Assembly: GCA_948470475.1 (NCBI GenBank)
Contig: OX419342.1
Span: forward strand, 86,001-150,000
DNA length: 64,000 nucleotides
Source: Galaxea fascicularis
Taxonomy: Eukaryota; Cnidaria; Anthozoa; Scleractinia; Euphylliidae
Direction of reading: 5' to 3'
Shown here in pieces: positions 34,667 to 45,800 of the stretch. The notes under the pieces were generated by a model. It saw nothing but the letters and a program-made list of their open reading frames with translations. It was not told the origin of the DNA and made no database searches. The translations under genes were made by a program, and so were the position numbers. Every line of letters starts with the position of its first letter. Within the stretch, counting starts at the first letter, position 1.

Positions 34667-35429
34667 CTATTTCTGTTTCACCACAAGTTCATCAAAACCA
34701 GTCTCATCATCCATTTCTCGAGTAAATGACAGCATATCACAGTTTCCAATGACAACTTCGGCAGTGGTGAAAACTTTCATGTTGCCTATGACGTGGCCGC
34801 CTAGGACATGACCATCTTTATCTGCAAGGGAAGCATGTAGGTGCCCTGCACCAGCAAGTGTTCCAACCAGTGAAACAATCTCATGCCTTCCTCTAACTTC
34901 AATTATCTGTTAAAAAGAAGACGTAAAATCGAGTCCTTGTCCACACTATTATACATGTAAAAACTGTGGATCGCCGAGTTCAGCTAAAATTTAAGGGTGT
35001 TTCTAACAGGTTGGTTTGCTATGGTAAGTTGGTTTTTAGGCTCGATTACCATCCGCTTCACTTTTATGAGTCTGGAAACTAGTACCAAGGCCATCAATGT
35101 ACCTAGTTACGGTGTCTCACCTCGCCCACAGATTCCTTGGAAGCATTTGCCAGTCTCAGTGTTGCTTGTGTCACACTACCCACACAAGACAGAACGAAAG
35201 GAGCCTTTAGCTTGTTGTCCCTTACATACTGAAGCAAGCATTGTCTCATTTCTTGTCCAGGGTTAAGGCGCAGAGCATAGCAAGATAGCGTACTATGGGG
35301 TTCACTTCGACGTCTTTCAATCTCCCCGCCTTTGTCTCCCATCTTTAATAATCTGAAGATTACATCCCTCACTGGCGTGACAATCGCTGGCCCAAAGTTA
35401 CCGTGAACGCTATGATTTGATTTTGACAT
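34667..35429 (-). CDS. PPC/DUF296-domain protein, two exons, 182 aa
   Basis: Exon 1 is 35429-35121, exon 2 is 34906-34667, phase 0 across a 214-bp GT-AG intron. The ATG at 35429 (MSKSNHSVHG) was chosen; a TTG-initiated extension to 35450 was not. Residues of about 50-175 match the PPC (PCC, DUF296) fold: YALRLNPGQE, FVLSCVGSVTQATLRLA, then EVRGRHEIVSLVGTLAG, HLHASLADKDGHVLGGHVI, and a strand-rich end with FTREMDDETGFDELVV. In plants this domain is joined to AT-hooks; the animal and bacterial stand-alone forms have no firm function, though the conserved His residues suggest metal binding. No AT-hook is visible here. Its 5' end is duplicated in inverted form at 34414-34498. Confidence 0.88.
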
Positions 35430-36840
35430 TTCCCATTGTGAAGCAACCAATCAGAAGCGACATGAAACCACAAACTTAATTACCGTTTCTGTTTGTGGTT
35501 TAGTTTTCTATGGAGGTATATCTATATTTTTGAGGGAAGCTCCGAGTGAACTATCCTCAGGTAGAAAATAGGCAAAGAAATTACATTTCCTTCCGAATTG
35601 AACAACTAATCCACATCCTTTTAAGAGCTGAAACTATTTGCCTGCAGAGTCCACAACTAGTCTCCATTCTTCGAAGGGCTTTGGCAAAAAGCAAAATATT
35701 GAAAACAAAATTTCTATCACGAGGACAATCCTACAGTACCTGCTGTTCTTCGTACGGGTCAACCAGGCAGAAACCAACCGGGTTTCTGCCTGGTTGACCT
35801 GTACGAAGAACAGTAGGTACTGTAGGATTGTCCTCATATTCAAACCCCTTCACTCTCCCTCTGCGTGATGGCTTTTTGCGTTGTGCCTTTTAGCGTTATG
35901 CCTTTTTGCGTTTCGTTAATGTGGCGTGATGCCTTTTACCATTGTGCCTGATACCCGAAATGGGGTTTTGCCATTCAATTTCGGATTGATGCATTGGTCA
36001 TAGATACACCTTCATAGTTTTCGCCCACGTGATTGGCTCTTTACATGAAACGCAATAACATTCCAAAAATATTTCTAGTGTTCACGGTTTTCGGAGCGTT
36101 GCGTGACGGCACTAAAAACGGCTGTGGGAGGATGGGGGTCAGGGAGGACTGCAACCAAAAAAACTTTTCCGCACACCCTCATACCCGCATCACTGTCATA
36201 ACTCTAGGCCTCAGTCTGAGATTTCCCTGTAATGACCTCACTCTCGGTTAATACGCAATTTATCTTTACGAAATACGCAAGAAGAAAGGTTCTTAAATTT
36301 AGTTTTTTTTTCATACGATAGTTGACGCCTGAAATCTCTTGCTAAATAAAATAAACATTCATTAACTAGTTGACTCATGTCGTTTCACACCCACACACGT
36401 TTGTTGATTGGAATACCGGTTTTTAAGACGACTTTAATTAATTTCATTACCCATCTACCAAGATCAATTATTGATAATATAACAAAATGGACGGGATGGG
36501 TACAACAACGTTCACCATGTCACGATGCGATCCCCCATTTCATTGTTAGAGCGAGGGTGTTCTGCATAAGATGAAAGAATGATGTTTATAGTTTGCCTAA
36601 GCCGCACAGATGCTGGGCATTGAAGGAGACGGTCAAACAGAGTTTCAATCGGTTTATTGTTCAGAATGCACGACTATGATCGCTTGCAGGTCTGCGATTT
36701 TGTGCCACTGACTCCAAACCGAACCATCCACTGACACGCGAATTTCACAATGATTTCACGGTCACCTTCAAATTCCTCCTAAATAGTAGTCATGAAGACA
36801 AATCCTCGTTTTTGAGGAAAATTGGTCAAACCAGTGATAT
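35430..36840. other. Intergenic region with foldback, no gene seen
   Basis: Apart from the foldback at 35721-35835 and a degenerate repeat of TGCCTTTTNGCGTT phrases (about 35862-35950), nothing recognisable lies between the DUF296 gene and the 3' end of the WD40 gene. Confidence 0.55.
35721..35835. repeat. Foldback, 55-bp near-perfect arms, 5-nt loop
   Basis: GAGGACAATCCTACAGTACC...GGCAGAAACC is mirrored by GGTTTCTGCC...GGTACTGTAGGATTGTCCTC with only a couple of differences. The very short loop would form a stable cruciform or RNA hairpin. Confidence 0.9.
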
Positions 36841-39800
36841 TCATTTGCTAAGCCTCTGAGAAAGCATTTCCAATAATTTGTTGAAGTGTGTTTCCAGCAG
36901 CACTTCATGCACTTCTGTGTCCACTTCTGGAATGGAGGATATCGAAAACTCAGAATGTCGTCGTAAAGATGGTCCTTTTGAAACGACTTGATCGAGGTTA
37001 CCAGTTGACATACTCAGCGTGCCGCCAAGAGGCCTGGAACCGACGCCAGGATTTCCCCCGGAGAGATGGGACAGTTCCCAATGTCGCCTTCTAACACGTG
37101 ACTCGTGGATCTGTTCCTCCATAGAAGACAACATCCCTGAAATGTGCGACAGTAGGCGATGATTTTCTGCCGACGGTTCCTCGTCCAAAACCTGTGAATA
37201 AAAATGAATTGTTTCATGGAGGCATACCTCAATCGTCTGAAATTAAACCATTCACATGGTAGTTACAAGTGCCGCTTTTTATGCTGTACGAGGTGGTTTT
37301 ACTTCGCAACCAAGCAGATGAAGGATATTTGGACAGTATTTTCCCTTGGAAGCAGATGGTCAAATAACGAGAATCAGATAACACAACTGTAGATTTATGA
37401 TTTTCCCACTCCGAGATGTCTACCCCTAAGCCTGGAACCTACGTAAGAGTCACATTTAAGTTGAAACAATGAAATTGTAGCCTGATTCTCAGACGGTTCG
37501 AGGTCGTTCGCCCAAACTCCCTTATATTAGGCTAATGAAATAGCTGCTCACCTTGAAGTGCAGATCCATGACGTTTTGGAAAGCTTTCCCCAAGTTTTCC
37601 AAAGCTTCCTGACAAATCGATTCTGTTGTAATAAAAAAAAAAATGAGGCAACAATAAAATAAACAAAAGGAACAAAAATAAGCATGCCTAAGTGAGACAG
37701 GACCTGACGTTGCACTTTTGATTATGCAAAACCATAACAGCAAGGTCTATCACAACTTATTCAACTTGATTCGCACTAAGTAACTAATGGAAATTATGTT
37801 TAAAGGAAAAGTAATAAATAATAAAAAGGAGATCAATGTGAGCAGTACGCAAAGTAGCTGAAGGGCTTTCGAGTTGACTACTACCATCATAAGAAGGATA
37901 GGAAAGAGAAAAAAACCTAAGAGCCATTAAACTTGTGCATGGCATAAAGACATAATTAGAGAAAAATACACCGAAGAAGCAACCAATCTTTAAATTGAAT
38001 TTGGAATTAGTGAAGCAGTTTAGAATCAGTCTTGGCTGCGAAGATTACCGAAATTCTTACCAACTGAGGACTGTTTCTTCCCCAAGGAAGGACCACTGGC
38101 AAGCAGGCTTGACTCGGACATGCTAACCCTGATTAGTTGAGGTGGAGGTGACGCAATAGCTGCTGACAATTCAGCTGACAGCTCATTGATATCAGACATA
38201 AAACTTGACCCACTTCGACTCCGCGTATTTTTGGCCGGAAAAGTGACTTTGCTAGTTTCCTGATCAATGAATTTCTTCTCCGGAGCAGGCTCTGAGGCCA
38301 ATATCTGCTCATCCTCAGAACGTGCTGATGATTCTGATGCCTGATTTTCTAATAAATTTCCGTTTAAGGAACTCCCAGCTTCTGAATTGTTCAACGCATC
38401 ATTCATACCCAGGTGGTCGTTAAATGTGTTGACACCATACATGTTTTTGGCGTCAAGTGATTTTCCATCTGATGGTTTATTTTTCGAGGTGAACGTTTCT
38501 AGCATAGCATTACTTGACATTGGTCTTCTTGAATGGTGAGCTAGCTGATTTGGTATATCCATGGTATCAACTGTCCTGGAAGGAGGAACAGTTGGATCTA
38601 AGATAGACACTTCCACTTTCTCAAGGTTGTTACTTATATCTCCTAAAGACTTCGCTTTTTCGCGCCTTTCGCCGCTGGTTGAGCGTCCCTTCTTCCCTCT
38701 TAATTGCACCGTAGAGGTGTTCTCGTTCGTTCTACGAACTCCAGGATTAGTTTCCGTCTTGTTCGAGATTTCTCCCGCATCTTTCACTTGAATAAGTGAT
38801 GAAGGTTCATTTTGGTTACCTGAATCGTCGAGACAATTCTTGGTTCGTGACTCTTCTGTATGAGTTAAAGACCGGTTTTCGCTTTCCTTTTTTATCAATT
38901 TTACCTCTTTATCTTCTTTTAATGATTTTAATGAACTTCCATCATGTTTATTCGTGGTTGGTTGAACATTTTTCATCTGTAACCTAGTTTTCGGGGTAGA
39001 ACTTCTTCGTTCAGATTGTTTTTTGTTCAGTTTTTCTTGCTTATCTTCTATCACTGGTTTTAAAGGACCATCGTGTTGTGCTGGAGGCGCCACTTGAGAA
39101 TTGAGTACCTCTGCTGTTGGAGTTGAACCTCTCCGCTCAGGTAGTTTTATGTTGGATTTGTCCTCCTTAGTATCCTTTGCTGTCATTAAAGTGTTGTTTT
39201 CTTCGTTGGTCGTTGCTGCATTTGAATGTTTTGTTGACACTTCAGCTAGGGTAGAAGTTCGATGATCGGTGCTCTTTCTAAGTTTTTCTTCTTTATCTTG
39301 TTTCGAACTGCCCCCGAGAATTCCTAATGACTTTCGCCATGACTTTCCCTCTGATTTCTGAGACGCCGTACTGCCGGTAGAACCCTTACGCTCCAGGTTG
39401 GCCCCTGGAGTAGGTTTGGCCTCTGAGGCTTGTTTATCCGGGGGAGGAGTGGACCTTCCTTTCTCTTTATCTTTAGCTTTTGATTTTTCTTTCTCCTTTT
39501 CCTTGTTTTCTTTTTCTTTGTCTTTGTTCTTGGAAGACTTTGATTGGCTAAAGAAGGAAATCAAATGAGATGCAGAGCGCTTGGATTTATCACCATCCTC
39601 GTCCTTTGATTGATTCTCTTTCTTCTCACCGGCCACTTCTTTTTTTACCGAACGTTCGATCTGTTCTTTCTTAGTGTCTTTATTGTTCCTTACGTCTGCC
39701 AGTCGAGTCTGTAAGATCACAAAAATCAGTGAACAGTTAGTTGATATTTCTTTTTAAAGATCAAAATTTCTAAAAGAATAACAATCATCTGCAGAACAAA

Positions 39801-42800
39801 AATCTATATAAGACGGGACATTTAATAATGGCAATACGTGCTTTAAATGTTTATTAATGCTTTTCCCTTCTCTTCTGGTGTTTGTTCTGTTTGCTCAGTG
39901 GTGGAACCAACATAACCCGTTTTAGTGGTTGCAGCTTGTTTGGTGGAGTAGTTAGTTACTGTTGTAAGGCGGACAGTCAACGTTTGGTTTGTTTAGTTAG
40001 TTCTTCGTTTCTCCCTGTATTTGCTATATTGTTAACTGGTCATACCGGGATATTAGAATGTATTAGAATGTCATATTTTTCTTGATCTTCTACGAAGAAA
40101 TGACGTAACAGTAGAATAATGAAGAAGTCAGATAATAAAGCTGTCGTTACAGATATTGTTTGGTATCAACAATCTTATACAACCTCAAAATAACGCGTAC
40201 CTCCAGTAAGTTGGTTATAACAGATGGTTTGCTGCTTGACTCTGATAAACTGGATACTGGTGTGTGTTGTGAAGTAGCTGTGACAGCTTCACAAGGCGTT
40301 GACGATACGGTGGTCACTGTGGCGTTTCCTGTTGATGAGGCTGTATTCTCTGTTGATGATACAACAATACTGGGCACTGGGCACGTTGTACTATTTGTCG
40401 GCAATTTTTTCAAGATGTCTTCCTTTGCCTTCCAACCCAGCTGTAAGATCATTAAGGAATAATTCGAGTCAGTGAATGCCATTCCAGCTTTGGCCTTTTG
40501 TTAGGTTAATCATTTCTCTGTTTCACTTCAGCACAACTGAGTGATCTGTATAATTCTCAGTCAAACTTCAATGAAAAACAAGATGCTGAAACACCTGCGA
40601 ATATCAAGGACTACTCACCGCTTCCAGTCTCTTACGAGTGGCTTCTACAGCAAGCGCCATCTCTTCCTTGCGTCTTTGGAAATCTTGTTTCGACTTATAA
40701 ACAGGAAATATTAACCAATAAATAAATAAATAAATAAATAACTGTAAAAGCAATATTCATTTTGTCCGTTCACACATCGTCCGAGATTGGTTAGGACCTG
40801 GGCCTTATTTGTCTACTGATGGTGTGACAGAATGATGTTGATGGTGGTGATAAAGGTAGTGGCGGTGGCGATGTTGGCGGTGGTGATAGTGATGGTGATG
40901 ATGATGACAGTGACGGTGACGGCAATGTAATGTACTTTCCTTTCAGTGATAATGGGTATACTGAGAAGTCGACCAGAGTGGCAACGTGATTCTTTTCTAA
41001 AACTTGGATTGATGCATCATGGCTGTTACGCTGAAAACAGACATTTTAGGTCGGCACTCAGATACCAAAACTGATACCAAACTTTGAAGAAAACTCCTAA
41101 CCGTTGTGCGTTCGCGTCACTCCTTAGCTAAGATCCTGGGCCACTTAATATGACTGACATGGAGTTGCTTTTCAGTAACAGAAATTAAGGACGCCTGTAA
41201 CGATCGTGACGGTCAAACAAAATAAACATACTTACATCATCTGACGTGGAATTACCAGTGCGGCTGGTTTCCTCATCCAAGCTCGGTGCCAAAGAACCAA
41301 TTCTAATATAAAAAATAACATATGTATAAACTTAGTTTAAAGAACACTGCTCTAAATGAGTAGTTTTGAAAACTAGTTAAAATCCCACCGACCGACCGAC
41401 CGACCAAAGGATGGCATACTATGAAGACAGTAGTGAGTTAAGACACAAATTTCATACCTTCCAGGCTGATTGGAACGCGAAAGGAACCGAGCCGAGATGC
41501 TCAGCCGAGTCCTCATCAGTCTTTCCGTGTCCAGGGGCGGAGGTTCCGTTTCTTGCTCATTCGATTTTGGCCCAGGAGAGCTCGTACCTAAGGTCTCAAA
41601 GTACCGACCAACCATCGCCTCATCCTCCCTTCCCTCGGGCCTGTTGTCGTTTTCACCAAATGGCTTAGAAATGTCTTCAACTGGGCTGGTGACTTCCTCG
41701 TCAGAATCTTCACTGGACGCTTTTTTCGAAAACAAAGACATCCATAAGTCCTTGTGAATTTGCGTCTATTTCAACAATAACTTTCTATTCAAATGTATAT
41801 TTGAAGAAATTTCCGTCGACAAAAGGGGGGCCGCGAGGTTAGTCCATGACTTATTTAACTGCCACCTGACTGCAATTGTAATATATAAAGCGGCAAGGGC
41901 AGTAAACGAAGGTAAATTTGGTAAATTGTTCCAGCCTTTGATGATTTTTACGAAGACTGAATGCTTTAGGCCCTAAACCGCTGCCGGTTTCGTTTGGATC
42001 TTGTATGGATGGTTTGTTATTTAACAAATCGAACGTGGTTCACTAGGGTTGTCTGTACACATACTTTTCGACAACGATATTCGTCATCACAGTGGTCAAA
42101 ATGTCGATAAGAGAATAGATAACGCTAAACCATATTCGATTTGTTAATTTTACCACAATATCAATGTCAAAGAAAATGTTCATTTCAGAGCGTGAGTCTA
42201 ATCGACAACGGCAAACTAGCTAATCAGAAAAGAAGAAGAAGAAGAAGGATCTGTGTCAGAACTCTTGTCAAAGGAATGAAGAAAACAGTACTTACGAGTT
42301 CTCGTCTCCTTTTCCCCCAATTTACAATTGCTGTTCTCCTAAAAAAAGAGCCAAGAACTTACCATGAACAAATCCTTAGTCATAACATTTGCTGTCTTCC
42401 TCACTTTCCTGATTAGGTATACTCCCCCGCCACTCACTCATTCTGTTTCAATGGGATGACACTGATACCAAATTCAGAACTCTGAGTTGTATTTGAAGTT
42501 TTGTAAATTACTTATTCAAAAAGGGAAACACAAAATCGGAGAATACGAAGCTCAGAACTGCTCATCATTGCTGCTGGGCTTATGGAGTACTAACATCATT
42601 TACTCTTCAGAAGTTATCACGAGGCAGTAACGTTGGGAATGCAGAGTATAAACAGAAATTATCTTGTAATACGCTCAACATAAATTACCCTGCAGGAATT
42701 ATCATAATGGGCCGAAAGAAAAGCGCAAGGAAAAATACTTGTAAACACTATGGAGAAACAAAAATAAACGCGGAAACAAAGCCAAACTATGCAATAAAAC

Positions 42801-42804
42801 AGCG

Positions 42805-42837
<33 letters not shown>

Positions 42838-45800
42838 GCGTTACCATATGGTCCACTTATCCCATTTTCAAGCACTACTACCCACCCCTCCCCAGCTGTG
42901 GTACCTCTTGTTCTTCGCCTTTAGAATCCTCCACTGTGAGAGACAGTCTCTTAGGATGCTGGGCCGCTGACAGCTGGAAAGCTCTGATAAAAGCAACAAG
43001 AACTGTTAATGTCGTCTAGCAAAGAGATCTCAGCCAATTGCTTCAATTTCACTGTGAGTAATCTTTACCCCTTCCTTAAGTCGGTAAAGGAACTACTTCT
43101 GAAAGAAAAGCGTAGGGAAAATTCCCCAAAATGAAAATGGCAAGCAATTTCTAACAAGAATGAGGAGGCAGATTTTTTTTAGCGTGTTAGATGTCAGAAG
43201 AGGTAGTCCTCCTTAATTGTCTGGGGTTTCATTTCTTTTGTTGTATATATTTCCATATAAAATCGATTTTAATAGTTTTGCCAGTTTTATGACGTAACTA
43301 AAATCGAGTCTACCTATAAATGAAAAAGCGTTAACCATCCACAGCAATACTTAAGATCCAATGCAGATTTGAACAAACGATAAAAACGTATGACTGGCAC
43401 ATGAGTGATGACGTACGTAAGAACAAAGATGCACGTTTAAGATTAGTATGAATTAATGAAGCCTCACATCAGCGCAGTTAAAGGATATCTCAATTGACTG
43501 ATTACAAATTACATCAAGATTCACTTACTTTAATTTAGGGTTAACCATCAGGTATACGTTTTCATTCTTTTATCACAACAGTTCTCTTGCAGTTGAAAGG
43601 ATATCTTTCCTTGTTTATTGATCAATCCAATACAACCACAATTAATTCGCTTGCCTTTGGTTACTAATTTTCTTAATGAATTTATCTTTCTTATGTGATG
43701 TTCAGGACTCATAGCTTAGGATGAAACAACAGCTATTTTAACATAACATTAAACAGTTGATAGAGTTACCTGAGAAAAGTTTGTAGTCGAGACGGCAGAT
43801 AATCAACCGACGGAGACCTGTATAACCCCGAAGAATTTTTACGGGGAGGAGTATCAATAACCGGTTCATCAGGTTCGTCCGGTGACGAATCATCTTGTAC
43901 TCCGTTGCTGGTTGGTTGAGCGATATTGGGGAGAGACAGGTGATGATTGAGCTGCATAGCTTCGTAATGGTGCACGATTTCTTGGACCCGTGGAGCACTG
44001 GGTCGAGTAAGAGTGCAAAAGGAAGAGAGTCTGTGTTAGTTCAGTACATTATACGTTAAAACGGATGGATCAGGAACAAGAAGTGGAGAGCTGGGAAACA
44101 AAGGATTAGAAAGCGTTAAGGAACATTATAAAATTATGGGTAAGACTCGGGTCTGGATTAGTACTGCGGATTACACGAGCGAATCCCGTATCAAGAAATG
44201 GTCTATTGTTCCGGCCTAAATTCGCCCATTAAGATTGAAACAATAGCCCTATTGTTTTAAGTGACGCATTCTGAATTTTGCCGAGATCACGCCGAGGATT
44301 TCAGGACTTATCGGAATTTCCGACGTGCAAAACGGGTGTTATTAGGGGGTGGGGGAGAGGTAGATTGTTCCTATATTCACTAGTGTACCCAGGTGAAGGA
44401 TTAACTTACGGCGTCAGGTGAAGAAGAACTTATTCCTCATCCAAGCATTACATGTGTTTTCTTAAATATATTTTTGTCGTTATAAATGTTACTTGTGCTT
44501 TGGGTTATCGAATCCGCCCTTACTACATCGTTCGTGTTGTTGCTTCTTTTAACAGAGCGTCTTCATTCAGCCAAAAAGTCGTATGAACGCGGGGTATTTA
44601 TTAAAGGTGGATTCATCAAAACGCGATTCATGACGCGCACGCTGACTTTCACATGAGCGCGCGCACTGTGTCTTACAAAAGCTGTTGACAGAACACTGAA
44701 CCAATGTTTGTGCCTTTGGATTTATCGAAACGAAACGCAAAGAACACGCTTACTTTAACTTGAACGCCTGAACGTGCTCAAATTTGTATTTCAAATTTAA
44801 CTTTCAGTGGAAATTTTGCAGTCTATTGTTGTATTGTATTTTACCTATTGTAATTGAAGAAGTACCGTAAACCTTTTTCTTCGGTGAACGTGCCATTCAG
44901 CTGAAAGCGCACACGAGTGTCTTTGGAGGTTTTCAGTGTTTAATGTTTTTAAAATTTCTCTTCTTCGCTGAGACTGCGCTTTACAATTTCACTTTTTCAA
45001 GGAACACGAGCCGTTCCCCGTATTCATGATCATTTTGTGTTAAATGACCATGAAGGTGAGACTTCATCCGTCTATTGTTGGCAACGCGGTCGGACACTTA
45101 CAAGGGAAGTGTGACTTTCAATCGATTGTTCACTCTTTTCGTCTCAATTTACTGACCCCAATGTTTTGAAAGAAAAAAAAATGGACAACGTTTTATTTCG
45201 TTAAAATGTCTCTAGTGTTTAAACGCACGATTGGGAATGAAACGGCTAAGAAATCATTGCTGCTTCGCTAGTTTTATTTTCGCTTCACCCGCGTTTGAGA
45301 AACGAATAAAGAACACATATTTATTTGCGTAACAATTATTTCTACGGCGCGAGATTTGAACAAATCCCTCTGAGAATGAAGCGCGTTAAAAGCGCGAGAA
45401 CTATATCCGTCTAGTGTTTGATTTGCCTTGAATTTTAAACCGGCAATGCGGTCGGACACTTACAAGGGAGGTGTGACTTACTGACTCGAATGTTTTGAAA
45501 GAAAAAAATGGACGACGTTTTGTTTTGTTAAAATGTCTGTAGAGTTTAAACGCTCTAATTCGGTATGAAACGCCTAATAAATCATTGCTGCTTCGCTAGT
45601 TTCATTTTAGCTTCACCCGCGCTTGAGAAACGAATAAAGAACACAATTTATTTGAGTAACAACGCCGCGATATTTGAATAAATCTCTCTGAGAATGAAGC
45701 GCGTTAAAAGCGCGAGAACTCGGCCAGTGTAATTGTTGAAGAAGTTGATTATTAAAGTGCTTTGCTGATATACAATTAACTCGGCCAGAGTATGCGTCGC

